Positions 34,800 through 43,672 are shown, numbered from the stretch's first letter. The stretch is 64,000 nucleotides of DNA from an uncultured Dokdonia sp. (GCF_947492535.1 NZ_CANLNH010000005.1:62001-126000); one strand, 5' to 3'. Numbers and translations are program-made. Notes: generated from the letters alone by a model not told the origin.

Positions 34800-35795
34800 T
34801 TAGTTTATAATATGATATACTAAGTCTAAGAATATAAATATTAAGAATATATCAGTAAATAGAAGTCCTATAATTGCTAGTATTGATTTATAAGTTTTAA
34901 CCTCATTAATCCCGACAGTAGTATTTGGATATTTCTCTCCGTGAAATTTTTCCCAAAAATCTTCAATTAGCATAGAACTAGGATTGTTTTTGTAAATTAA
35001 TTTATCAATATCTAAGTCTATTTTATCTTTGTTAGGGTATTGAGTACTATTAAAATAATTATCTACTAATAAATTATATTCTAATAAGTTTTTATTCTTC
35101 CATTTAATATCTTTAGCTAATGAAAATGGGAATAAAAAAACAATTATTGTGAAAATGATTATTAAAATAAGTATAATAATACTTAATATAATACTACCTA
35201 TAAGTTTTATTTCTTTAGGAATAAAACCACTTGTTTCTTTTTTGTTAGGTTTTGGAATTTGATTAGTAAATATAATATCACCGTCAATTATTTGTCTAAA
35301 ATTTGGCTGTGAAAATAATAATGTATCTGCTATATTTATACCTGTTTTAACATAAAAAGAATATTCTAAGATTTCATCAGGTCTCCATTGTTCAAATGCA
35401 ATTTTTACATTAGTGCTATCTACAATAAGATTATTATTAAAATCTGATATTACTTTTTTATAATCAAGAACAGTATAATTTTTTTTTAATAATAAAGTGA
35501 AGTCATCCATTAATATATTTTTTTGAGCTCCACGACCTATTACTGTTTTATCAGAATTATTTTTAAATTGAATACTGTATTTCCATAAATTTTGTATTTC
35601 TACTCCTTTATATCTATAATCTACTTTAAAATTTGGTTCACCATCTCCAGGAGTTTGTGTAAGACGTTCTACATTTTGGGTATTTACTACTATCTCTATA
35701 TTTTCATTATTTGGAAGAAAAATATAAACCACAGAAGCTATGGACGCTATTGAACCTATAATTCCAAACCATTTAAGTAAATTTTTATTATTCAT
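34800..35795 (-). CDS. Hypothetical membrane protein inserted in the operon (331 residues)
   Basis: One N-terminal helix (about 9-27), an extracytoplasmic domain (30-190) with PGDGEPNFKVDYRYKG and NSDKTVIGRG, then two or three helices (about 198-225 and 308-330). No family motif. Its codons are more AT-rich and Asn/Ile/Lys-rich than neighbouring operon genes, and repeat blocks border it on both sides. It may be a later insertion into the operon. Confidence 0.6.
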   Translation of the reverse strand: MNNKNLLKWFGIIGSIASIASVVYIFLPNNENIEIVVNTQNVERLTQTPGDGEPNFKVDYRYKGVEIQNLWKYSIQFKNNSDKTVIGRGAQKNILMDDFTLLLKKNYTVLDYKKVISDFNNNLIVDSTNVKIAFEQWRPDEILEYSFYVKTGINIADTLLFSQPNFRQIIDGDIIFTNQIPKPNKKETSGFIPKEIKLIGSIILSIIILILIIIFTIIVFLFPFSLAKDIKWKNKNLLEYNLLVDNYFNSTQYPNKDKIDLDIDKLIYKNNPSSMLIEDFWEKFHGEKYPNTTVGINEVKTYKSILAIIGLLFTDIFLIFIFLDLVYHIIN

Positions 35796-35876
35796 ATACT
35801 TTTTAAATCAGTTTTAAAGTCTCAAAATAATCAATTAGATACTGATTTAATAATCTAGTTGTTAGTTTGTTATTAA

Positions 35877-35890
35877 CTTTCGCGAAAGCG
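35877..35890. repeat. Palindrome copy (partial), intergenic
   Basis: CTTTCGCGAAAGCG: the left CG of the full 16-mer is replaced by AA. In the spacer between the AAA+ gene and the 331-residue gene. Confidence 0.75.
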
Positions 35891-35931
35891 TATTTAATAT
35901 ATTTCAAATTCAAAAGCTCACTCAGCTTTAA

Positions 35932-36000
35932 CACACCTCTTAATCCCCTCTTTCTAGAGGGGAAACTCTTCTTTTCATATCCGCGAAGGCGGATATCTCA
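35932..36000. repeat. Operon spacer repeat copy 2: two hairpins
   Basis: The second copy of the block at 33413: CCCCTC-TTTCTA-GAGGGG, AAACTCTTCTTTT, ATCCGC-GAAG-GCGGAT, then ATCTCA. Differences from copy 1 are few and mostly T/C changes. Confidence 0.75.
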
Positions 36001-36171
36001 TTATTATCATATGTCTGCCCTTCGACTATCTCTAAGGGTAAACTCTAGCGGGTATCTCATAATTCTTCTCCAATCATTCAAAATAGAGTAACGCTCTATT
36101 TTTATTTTCATAGTCGGTAATTTCGATACTATTTTCACGAAGGCGAAAAATCACTCAATCCCCTTGCTAGG
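36001..36171. repeat. Composite repeat downstream of the AAA+ gene
   Basis: This part of the spacer repeats the modules of 32514-32771 in the same order: GCGGGTATCTCATAATT, the perfect hairpin AAATAGAG-TAACG-CTCTATTT (36081-36101), and CGGTAATTTCGATACTATTT followed by a CACTCAATC tail (36115-36161). It directly follows the AAA+ stop codon. Confidence 0.65.
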
Positions 36172-38133
36172 TTATTCTCCACTTTCAAAACGACGTCTTG
36201 CTTCTAGTTGTACATTCATATCATGTATGCGTCCATCTACTTTACGTTTAAAATCAGTATCAGCAATAGTAGCGACATTATCTAAGTAACGCACTACTTC
36301 CTGACGACGAATATCTGAGAAGTTCAAGCCTTTCATATTTTGCTTCATCAAGTCTTGTAATAGCACGAGTTTGCTGTCATAGTCTTTTTTGAAATACGCC
36401 GATGGGTCTTCAAACCACTGTTCAGGTAAATCAAAATCGGTGAGACGTAATGAGATAGCACTTTGAATATTTCGAATATCTCGCGAAGAGAAAAACGGAA
36501 ATGCTTTTTGAATCTCTTTATATAACTCGGCAAAAAATAAGTGCTCTGTTTGTTTGTGTTTAGAAGCTACTTGCTCATATATTTCTAGGACTTTAGCTTC
36601 TGTAGGTTTCTCGCTTTGATTTAAGATTTCTCCTAAGTTTTTAGCAAGTCCTTGTTCGCTTAAGAATTCATATTTCTCTGGATTTGTCATATTGACAAAG
36701 TCAGGCATCGACTTTTCTAGTTTATTCCACCAGATGTAATCTTGATCTATAAAATCAGGGATGGTACGCGCACCATCTATTTTAAAACGTCCCTGAACAC
36801 GTGAGATCACCGCTTTATCCAACATTTCTGGAAGGTTGGTAAACAATCCAATAGAACTATTACCATAGTTAATCGCATAGGCTCCTTCTGTATATCGTAA
36901 GAAAACACCAATCACTTCTTTTACTCCCGCCGAAACTCCTTGTGCGGTACGCTCTTGTAAGTTGTTTTCTGCATCATCAATAGGAGCAAAGATCAACTTT
37001 GAAGGATCTTGCATGGGCTTCATCCATTGTACCATTTTTTCTGCCGATCCTCCTTGGAAGGTAGAGATCAGTGTGTCTGGCATGGGATGAAATAAAAATG
37101 GAATATCTAGATGGTCACAATGTTCTTTTAGTCGTGTAGCAATCGCAGCAATAAGCATTGATTTTCCAGTTCCTGGAATTCCATACCCCATAAAAACAGG
37201 CATAAAACCACCCAATTCTTGAAACGGGTTTTTCTTTGCTTCAAAATCATAACTCAGCATGCGCTCTGTCAATCGGCGTGCGAAATGCTTGGCATCACGG
37301 TTTCCTACAATTTCTTCAAATTGTATTTTATTAAACTCCACACTTACCGCCGTACCTTCAAATACGTTTTCCCAACCAGAAACGGCAAATTCGCTTTTTT
37401 CTAGTTTGTACGTTCTATCTGTAATGGTGTCTGTATATTCTAGCGAACCAATACGCTGTTGGATTTCGCTAATAATAGCTTCAAAAAAGACAACAGTAAA
37501 GTCTAAAACATCATCATCCGATTTTATAATGTCTGGATGACTTAAATATTTGTCATAGTAAAAAAGCATACAGGAAATTCCTTTCAGCGGACTCATAAAT
37601 GAGAGTTCAGGAATGCCTGCAAATTTGTTTTTCATGACACTCAAATCATCTGAAGCTGCTTCTTTAATATCAAATAAAATTCGATATGCTGTACCATACA
37701 ACATAAAAGCGGTAGCCGTATGCATTTTTGATTCGTACTCACGTCTTCCGCTAGTATCTAATGTTGATTTACGTTCATTAAGAATCGATAATCCAGAGGC
37801 ATCAAAATAACTATCCTTCAGCCAAATCCCAGTCGTGATTCCTTCCTGTAATGCATATAATGCTTGATTTAAATGCAACGGAATGGCGACAGAGTCGGGG
37901 AGGAGTCTCTTTTTAAGAGCGAGTATCGTTTTAGATACTGACGTGACATCACTACCACCTCCGTTTGTCGCTTTAGAAAGGTATAATAAGATGGATTCGT
38001 CTTTTTGATTTTTATCACGGCGTTGTGCTTTGCTTCCTTGTTCCCATTGTACTCCTTTAAGATAAGAAGTCGCTTCATCACGTAAGGTGGCAAGTTCGCT
38101 TAATTTTATAGGGAAGGTTGTATTGTGTTCCAT
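36172..38133 (-). CDS. AAA+ ATPase of the 12-kb unit
   Basis: 653 residues. A 300-residue N-terminal region with no known motif precedes an AAA+ domain: Walker A GIPGTGKS (about 318-325), a Walker B-like LIFAPIDDAEN in which the usual Asp-Glu is Asp-Asp, a sensor region (YGNSSIGLFTNLPE) and the arginine-finger helix LDKAVISRVQGRF. A C-terminal helical region follows. Probably a ring ATPase that remodels a protein or membrane complex. It ends with only 3 bp between it and the upstream partner gene, so both are made together. Asp-Asp in Walker B may reduce hydrolysis or reflect a distinct subfamily. Confidence 0.85.
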   Translation of the reverse strand: MEHNTTFPIKLSELATLRDEATSYLKGVQWEQGSKAQRRDKNQKDESILLYLSKATNGGGSDVTSVSKTILALKKRLLPDSVAIPLHLNQALYALQEGITTGIWLKDSYFDASGLSILNERKSTLDTSGRREYESKMHTATAFMLYGTAYRILFDIKEAASDDLSVMKNKFAGIPELSFMSPLKGISCMLFYYDKYLSHPDIIKSDDDVLDFTVVFFEAIISEIQQRIGSLEYTDTITDRTYKLEKSEFAVSGWENVFEGTAVSVEFNKIQFEEIVGNRDAKHFARRLTERMLSYDFEAKKNPFQELGGFMPVFMGYGIPGTGKSMLIAAIATRLKEHCDHLDIPFLFHPMPDTLISTFQGGSAEKMVQWMKPMQDPSKLIFAPIDDAENNLQERTAQGVSAGVKEVIGVFLRYTEGAYAINYGNSSIGLFTNLPEMLDKAVISRVQGRFKIDGARTIPDFIDQDYIWWNKLEKSMPDFVNMTNPEKYEFLSEQGLAKNLGEILNQSEKPTEAKVLEIYEQVASKHKQTEHLFFAELYKEIQKAFPFFSSRDIRNIQSAISLRLTDFDLPEQWFEDPSAYFKKDYDSKLVLLQDLMKQNMKGLNFSDIRRQEVVRYLDNVATIADTDFKRKVDGRIHDMNVQLEARRRFESGE

Positions 38134-38136
38134 AAG

Positions 38137-39189
38137 TTATAGTTTAAGTGTTGCAATTTCGATAGGGTCTCTGGTGAGTCCGTAGACTTTATCAGGAATT
38201 TTATCGTAGAGTAATTGCATCACTCGGTGTGATGTAAATAAATAATTTTCAGGTCTTTTATTTTCCCAGACCTGAAGGTGTTGTTTGTTAAAAATGCTTC
38301 CTTCTAGAATACTATCTTTAGAAAATGTTTCATTGATAGTAATTGATACGGCATAGGCAGAAAGATCTAGACTTTTATCAACGATAGATTGTAAGATCGC
38401 ATGTGTCACTTGTAATTCATCTTTGGCAAATACACTATGGATCGGACCCAAATCTATTTTCTTTATTCTTTTAGGTAATAGATTTGGCAACTTTTTATCA
38501 ATCGCATAGGCCATACTATCTAAGGTGATACTACGATCTGCAGTGGCTTCCAGTACTTTGTAGATGTCTTCAATATACTCTTCCATATCTACTTTATGCA
38601 AATCGAAATACATAAAGCAAATAAAAGGTCTGTTGACACCTACATCATAAAATGCCCAGCTTACCATAAATTCTGTAGGTGCCGAAGGTGCCGTTTTAAT
38701 TACTTTTCCTTGTACAAAACGTTTGAATAAGTATTTACTTTCTACTGACGTATAATAGACAATAGAAGAGGCTTGGTGTAATTTCTTATCAGAAATAGGC
38801 TCTTTGTATTTTAGGAGTGTTTCTAGAAACTCATCCTTTAAAGTTTCTATCGCGGGAAGTTTTTGAATGTATTCATTTTTAAGCTCCATATCATTCACGA
38901 GATATCGAAACTCCGAATAATTTGGAAGTCCAGATTCAGTAAGATCTACTTTCATCTTTTCTTCGTCATCAAAGAGATATTTTACTCTAAAGGCTTCTAA
39001 AGTATAGGTGAGTAAATCACAATACTGCTTGATATAGGTAGTTTCAGAAGGCGTGCATAACTGTTCTTCTTTAAGTGCTTTGACAAGCTCCTCAAACGCG
39101 TGTTTGACAATTTTAAAATACACCTTGTATTGCTCCTTGTTTTCTAAAGTAGCACTATCTAATGGTGTTATGATTTCGTTTATGGGCAT
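38137..39189 (-). CDS. AAA+ partner protein, unrecognised (350 residues)
   Basis: A soluble alpha/beta protein that starts MPINEIITPLDSATLENKEQ. The middle has FMVSWAFYDVGVNRPFICFMYFDL and the C-terminus VWENKRPENYLFTSHRVMQLLYDKIPD. No motif I recognise. Its stop codon lies 3 bp before the AAA+ ATG, so the two are translationally linked and probably form a complex. It is a candidate substrate adaptor or regulator of the ATPase. Confidence 0.7.
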   Translation of the reverse strand: MPINEIITPLDSATLENKEQYKVYFKIVKHAFEELVKALKEEQLCTPSETTYIKQYCDLLTYTLEAFRVKYLFDDEEKMKVDLTESGLPNYSEFRYLVNDMELKNEYIQKLPAIETLKDEFLETLLKYKEPISDKKLHQASSIVYYTSVESKYLFKRFVQGKVIKTAPSAPTEFMVSWAFYDVGVNRPFICFMYFDLHKVDMEEYIEDIYKVLEATADRSITLDSMAYAIDKKLPNLLPKRIKKIDLGPIHSVFAKDELQVTHAILQSIVDKSLDLSAYAVSITINETFSKDSILEGSIFNKQHLQVWENKRPENYLFTSHRVMQLLYDKIPDKVYGLTRDPIEIATLKL

Positions 39190-39197
39190 TTAAGATA

Positions 39198-39617
39198 TTA
39201 CTTGTTATATAAATTTAAGATACTGTCTCTCATTTTGCGACCTTCTCTTTTGGATATAGGCTCTGTAATTAGAAGTTGAGAATTATTTGTGTTCTGCTCA
39301 TCATAACCTACATAATAATATGTTCCTTTCCTAAGGTCTACTTGGTCTATATACTTATTTTCTATTGTGCGTTTTTTTCTTTTCCATTCCCCTTCAATCA
39401 AATATTGGTACGTTATAGTGCTACTACTTTTTCTATATCCATCTGTTTTTTTTACTTGTAATATCCAACCTAATGTTTTTGTTTCATACTTTACAGGAAG
39501 ATCATAGACAGTTTCCTTTGGCATCTTGTATTTTTGATGATACATGATAAAAGCCCCAACTACAATAAATAAAATTACTTTGGTAACCTTAACTTTTGGA
39601 TCTTCATGAGTAGACAT
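39198..39617 (-). CDS. Small membrane-anchored hypothetical protein (139 residues)
   Basis: One N-terminal membrane helix (about 11-26) and a soluble beta-rich domain (YETKTLGWILQVKKTDGY; TYQYLIEGEWKRKKRTIENKY; KGTYYYVGYDEQN). No known family. It is 8 bp upstream of the AAA+ partner gene, in the same unit. The topology suggests the soluble part is on the outer face. Confidence 0.65.
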   Translation of the reverse strand: MSTHEDPKVKVTKVILFIVVGAFIMYHQKYKMPKETVYDLPVKYETKTLGWILQVKKTDGYRKSSSTITYQYLIEGEWKRKKRTIENKYIDQVDLRKGTYYYVGYDEQNTNNSQLLITEPISKREGRKMRDSILNLYNK

Positions 39618-39687
39618 GGTTTATTACTAGTATTCTTTTAAGTGAAAGTGAAATTTTAATAATTAAAAAACGTTCACCATATCTCAT

Positions 39688-39760
39688 ATTCCCCCTCTTG
39701 TTTGAAGGGGAAGTTTATAATGAGATTGTATAGGTGTTGTATATGCTTTCGCGAAAGCGT
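39688..39760. repeat. Spacer with a diverged CCCCTC hairpin and a palindrome copy
   Basis: CCCCCTC...GAAGGGGAAGTTT (39691-39716) resembles hairpin 1 of the operon repeats, and GCTTTCGCGAAAGCG (39745-39759) is a copy of the 16-bp palindrome lacking its first C. Both lie between the coiled-coil gene and the 139-residue gene. Confidence 0.6.
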
Positions 39761-39770
39761 ATTTATAAAA

Positions 39771-41117
39771 TTATCCTAAAAGATCATCATCTCCAGCATC
39801 ATCTTTCTTTTCTGGAGTAGGTTCACCGTCACCAGTAGGTGCATCGCCATCAGTTGCATAATATTCTTCAAAAATTTCTTTCATGTCAATTCCGTAACGG
39901 TTGGCAAAATCTTTCTGAATATTTGCATCTTTTTCACGAATTTCTTGCAATGACTCGGCATAACTGCTGTATACTCCTTGCATTACTTTTTCGTGTACTG
40001 GGATGTTGTCCATCATATCCTGACGTGCTTTAGAACTAGCAGTATGCATAGCCGCTAATGTCTGCCCAATATGCTCATCAGTCTTCACACCTAGGTGTTC
40101 TAAGATCGCAGCAAATTCCTGATCGGTACGTGCTTTTAAAGCAACCACATAACCATCATAATACTTTAAACGCTCATCAGTATCACTTTTTAGCTTTGCT
40201 CTGTGCGTTTGTAAATTACTACGTAACGAAGTCAATACTTTGATCGTTAAATTATGCTTGTGTACAAAGCTGTCTTTACTCGCAGCTAATGTCGTGTAGG
40301 CATTTTTAAGACCTTCTAGTTCTTCTACTTTCTGCTCTAAAATGGTGATTTTTGAAATTGCCTCAGAATAGTCAGTAGATTGCTTATCTGTAACTTCTTC
40401 CAATGCTTGACGTGCTTGTTTTAAAAGCGCATATTGCTCTTCAAGTTTATCTTCTGTTTCCTTTTTCTTTTCAAGCGCTTTGTTATGATTTTTACTTGCT
40501 TCAACAATCGCTACTTGTAGTTTGTCTTCTACCTCTTTGATTTCTACTTCACGATTTTTAAGACGCGTCACAGCTGCTTGCGACTTATACGAAAGCTCAT
40601 TTAAAAGAGTCTGTATATCTGCCGACTCAATACGCTCTTGAAACATTTGCTTTGCTTTTAAATCTGCACCATCACGTATTTTTTGCTTAGCGGCAAGTTC
40701 TTCTACTTTCTTTTGGATTTTTGCTTTACGCCCCCAAAGATTATTCCACCAGCTATCTTTTACATTTTGGGCATCTTCAAGTTCCATCTTTGCACGCTCT
40801 AAGGCTTTTTGAGCATCGTCTATTACTTTTTGCTCATTAGCATTTAGGGTAGAGAATTTCTCAAAGATAATCCCTACTTCGTCTTGATAATCGGTAAGGT
40901 CTTTGATTGCATCTAGTAGCGATGATCTGTCTTTTTCTGCCATTCCTACCACATCATCTAGTGTTGCGTTTAGGATTTTTTGGCGCATTTCAGGATCATC
41001 TTCCTGAGCAAGCTTGGATTTCATTGTATCTACAGCTTTTCCCCAGTTAACATCTACTTTTTCAGTTTTTTCTTGAGACGCGTCATTGGTTTCTAATAAG
41101 TCAAAATCATCAGACAT
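39771..41117 (-). CDS. Long coiled-coil protein, first gene of the 12-kb unit
   Basis: 448 residues, soluble, acidic, mostly coiled coil (about 90-350) with heptads rich in Glu, Lys, Ala and Leu, for example DKLEEQYALLKQARQALEEV. The N-terminus (MSDDFDLLETNDASQEKTEK) and the C-terminal tail (PTGDGEPTPEKKDDAGDDDL) are disordered and acidic. It resembles in plan, but not clearly in sequence, scaffolding coiled-coil proteins of the TelA type. As first gene it may scaffold the ATPase complex. The function is unknown. Confidence 0.7.
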   Translation of the reverse strand: MSDDFDLLETNDASQEKTEKVDVNWGKAVDTMKSKLAQEDDPEMRQKILNATLDDVVGMAEKDRSSLLDAIKDLTDYQDEVGIIFEKFSTLNANEQKVIDDAQKALERAKMELEDAQNVKDSWWNNLWGRKAKIQKKVEELAAKQKIRDGADLKAKQMFQERIESADIQTLLNELSYKSQAAVTRLKNREVEIKEVEDKLQVAIVEASKNHNKALEKKKETEDKLEEQYALLKQARQALEEVTDKQSTDYSEAISKITILEQKVEELEGLKNAYTTLAASKDSFVHKHNLTIKVLTSLRSNLQTHRAKLKSDTDERLKYYDGYVVALKARTDQEFAAILEHLGVKTDEHIGQTLAAMHTASSKARQDMMDNIPVHEKVMQGVYSSYAESLQEIREKDANIQKDFANRYGIDMKEIFEEYYATDGDAPTGDGEPTPEKKDDAGDDDLLG

Positions 41118-41338
41118 AGGTATGGATCGTTTTTAATGTTGTACGTAATTTAAATGGATGTTCAATTTCGGTAAAAAAATTGATTTAAGGAACTCCTTTT
41201 TCAAGAAGGTTATTATATCAGTCTCAAAAAGTGAAAAATGTTACACTATAGTAGTGATAGTAGTCAATTAGCGTCTTTTTTAAACATTAATAGGGAGCTG
41301 TATTACAGTGTTGGTAATTAAGGGGTTGTGGTTTTGTG

Positions 41339-41354
41339 CGCTTTCGCGAAAGCG
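41339..41354. repeat. Palindrome copy, intergenic
   Basis: CGCTTTCGCGAAAGCG in the 277-bp gap between the coiled-coil gene and the 154-residue gene. It is not followed by a T run in either direction. Confidence 0.9.
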
Positions 41355-41394
41355 GGATCAATACTATTTATAGATTATAATGTGTGTATCTACT

Positions 41395-41859
41395 TTATAA
41401 TCCTGTCTTTTTTATCCACTGATTTAAAGGAATAGGTATTGGTTTTTCATTGGTTGTATCCCACGTTGCCCATAACTGAATTAAATTTCCTGTCTCTAAA
41501 ATGATTTTTGAATCAGATATAACTCTTTTTTTAGTAAAATAGTCAGGAGGTTTCGATAGATTGCTTGCCCAATTCCATACATCATATTCTATATTGTCTT
41601 GCCAATTTGAAGCATAGACATCTTGACTAAATTGGCTTAAAAGCGCTATGATTAGTTGTTCTTTTTGAAGTGATGTATATGAATCAATAGCATTCGGATA
41701 ATGTAATAGTATTAATGCTTCTATAATTGCAATGCCTCTATCTCTTGCTAGTTTACTGTAGGTTTCTAATTCTTCATTAGTTAGATTTTGACCAGAAGTA
41801 AGGTAGTATATGATTTTTTTTAAATCACCCTGAATAATACTACTTGAAAATCCTTCCAT
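41395..41859 (-). CDS. Hypothetical protein (154 residues)
   Basis: A soluble helical protein beginning MEGFSSSIIQGDLKKIIYYL, with many Trp residues near the C-terminus (VWNWASNLSKPPDYF; LIQLWATWDT). The size and composition would fit an immunity-type protein, but no toxin gene is adjacent. It lies 15 bp downstream of the 108-residue gene. The function is unknown. Confidence 0.6.
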   Translation of the reverse strand: MEGFSSSIIQGDLKKIIYYLTSGQNLTNEELETYSKLARDRGIAIIEALILLHYPNAIDSYTSLQKEQLIIALLSQFSQDVYASNWQDNIEYDVWNWASNLSKPPDYFTKKRVISDSKIILETGNLIQLWATWDTTNEKPIPIPLNQWIKKTGL

Positions 41860-41874
41860 ACTTTAAGTGAAATA

Positions 41875-42201
41875 TTAACCGATATATGTCTGTATATATA
41901 CTAGAGCTGTCTGGAGTATAAGTATAGGGAACACTATGATGGACGTGTAATATTGATAATTTTTCTTTTCTTTATTTGAAATACTTAAAATTGTTAGTAT
42001 CATTCCTGTGATCAATGAAATGTTACTAATGGTTCCAAATATATTTAACATCAAAACGAGTATTTCTATTTCAATAGTAGTAGAAATACTAAGTAGTACA
42101 GCGGTACTGGCTATCCATAACAAAATACAGATGATACATAGAATAAAAGCCCATTTCTTATAATTTGTTTTCTTAGGACGATCAGTTTTTATGGTATCCA
42201 T
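41875..42201 (-). CDS. Hypothetical three-helix membrane protein (108 residues)
   Basis: A basic N-terminus (MDTIKTDRPKKTNYKK), then three hydrophobic segments (about 17-39, 44-69 and 82-104). No family recognised. It is 58 bp downstream of KdsC and forms a pair with the 154-residue gene. Confidence 0.6.
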   Translation of the reverse strand: MDTIKTDRPKKTNYKKWAFILCIICILLWIASTAVLLSISTTIEIEILVLMLNIFGTISNISLITGMILTILSISNKEKKNYQYYTSIIVFPILILQTALVYIQTYIG

Positions 42202-42259
42202 TTGATTTTGATGATTATAAATAGGTATGTTAAATATTTTTTTAATTAAAGGCTACCAG

Positions 42260-42787
42260 TTAATGACTCCCTGCATCAAACTCGCGCATCCATTTACCTT
42301 GTACTTTAAGTACTTGTTCAATAACATCACGTACACAGCCTTTTCCGCCATTTTTATGTGAGATGTATTTTGAAACTTCTTTAATTTCTTTAACGGCATC
42401 TTGCGGACAGGCAGGTAATCCCACCATTTTCATCACAGGATAATCAGGAATGTCGTCTCCCATGTATAGAATGTTTTCTGTTTGGATACCGTGTTCTTGT
42501 ATATATTCTGTAAGTTGATTCACCTTTTGATGCGCTCCCAAATAGACATTTTTAATACCTAATCCTTGTAAACGATGACGTACACCTTCATCGGTGCCGC
42601 CAGAAATGATACATACATTATAGCCTTCATTAAGCGCTGTTTTTAAGGCATATCCATCTTTTACATTCATCTCTCGATGCATTTGTCCGTCGGTAGTGAT
42701 CTTTAAGGTTCCGTCAGTAAGGACACCGTCTACGTCAAAAATAAAGGTGGTGATTTGGTGAAGGTATTCTTTATAACTCTTTTCCAT
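42260..42787 (-). CDS. kdsC: KDO 8-phosphate phosphatase (HAD superfamily)
   Basis: 175 residues, HAD type IIIA. Motif I is FIFDVDGVLTDG, motif II is the Ser of IISGG, and motif III/IV is MGDDIPDYPVM. Residues around LPACPQDA fit KdsC, which removes phosphate from KDO-8-P in lipopolysaccharide core synthesis. It overlaps the end of the DUF2520 gene by 17 bp, so the two are coupled. Confidence 0.92.
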   Translation of the reverse strand: MEKSYKEYLHQITTFIFDVDGVLTDGTLKITTDGQMHREMNVKDGYALKTALNEGYNVCIISGGTDEGVRHRLQGLGIKNVYLGAHQKVNQLTEYIQEHGIQTENILYMGDDIPDYPVMKMVGLPACPQDAVKEIKEVSKYISHKNGGKGCVRDVIEQVLKVQGKWMREFDAGSH

Positions 42788-43532
42788 AATGTGCTATAAT
42801 AGATGCTGTGAGGGTTTGGTATATTGATTTATGATCGTCTTCTTGAAGCATGTCTACATGCGCTGCGATGACATTTGTGTCATTGCGTTTTGCAGGTCCC
42901 GTTTGTACATCACTAGGGGAGTGGTCTATCGCTTTTTGTGCTGTTTTTTCTAGTAATGCGTGTAGTAATTCAAATGGAAGTTGATGTGTGTCACATAATT
43001 CTTGAGCAATGGTGTAACAGTGATTTGCGAAATTATTGACAAATACGGCAGCAAGATGTGCTTGTTTTCGTTGCTGACTATTTATGTGATATACTTTTGA
43101 ACTTAAAAATAGGGCTAGCTTTTGTAATGTTTCAAGGTCTTCTTGGGTCGTTGCTTCAATACAAATAGGAATGTTTGTAAAGTCTATGGTATCCTTTTTA
43201 GAAAAACTCTGTAATGGATAAAAAACGCCTTTACGGTCTTGCGGAATTGTTTCTAAGGGTATACTTCCTGATGTATGTACTACTAGAGTGTCTTGGTAAG
43301 GTAGTAGACTAGCTACGTTTTCTATACTAGTATCTGATACGGCAATGATCGTGATAGTTGCTGGTTTTAAAGATGTTATCGTAGTAACTTCTTCTGCTAA
43401 ATGGCTGAATTCTTCTCCTTTTTTTAAAGAACGTCCTGCTATTTGTTGTAAGGTACACTCAGGAATCTTAGCCAATTGATTTGCCAAATGCCAAGCTACG
43501 TTTCCTGTTCCGATAAGATTGATCGTCATCAT
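42771..43532 (-). CDS. Rossmann-like DUF2520 protein
   Basis: 253 residues. An N-terminal nucleotide-binding motif LIGTGNVAWHLANQL and a DUF2520 C-terminal region (AHLAAVFVNNFANHCY; SDVQTGPAKRNDTNVIAAH), related to proline/6-phosphogluconate dehydrogenase folds. The reaction is unknown. Two adjacent ATGs (43532 and 43529) could start it. It is divergent from the CcsBA gene and coupled to KdsC. Confidence 0.9.
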   Translation of the reverse strand: MMTINLIGTGNVAWHLANQLAKIPECTLQQIAGRSLKKGEEFSHLAEEVTTITSLKPATITIIAVSDTSIENVASLLPYQDTLVVHTSGSIPLETIPQDRKGVFYPLQSFSKKDTIDFTNIPICIEATTQEDLETLQKLALFLSSKVYHINSQQRKQAHLAAVFVNNFANHCYTIAQELCDTHQLPFELLHALLEKTAQKAIDHSPSDVQTGPAKRNDTNVIAAHVDMLQEDDHKSIYQTLTASIIAHYGKEL

Positions 43533-43672
43533 CGTGGTAAAAATAGGGCTTTTGTTGGTATTATGCTATTTGTGAGAATGGGTATTTGGGAAGTCAATCA
43601 TGACAATAAAGCAATCTATTTCTTAACGAATATTAACAGGGGCAGTTATACGGTTATTTGCCTTCTGTGGGT

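Noticed and set aside
39771-41117. The coiled-coil protein as TelA toxic-anion resistance
   Set aside because: Similar size and plan, but I cannot align TelA motifs; called only as an unrecognised coiled-coil protein.
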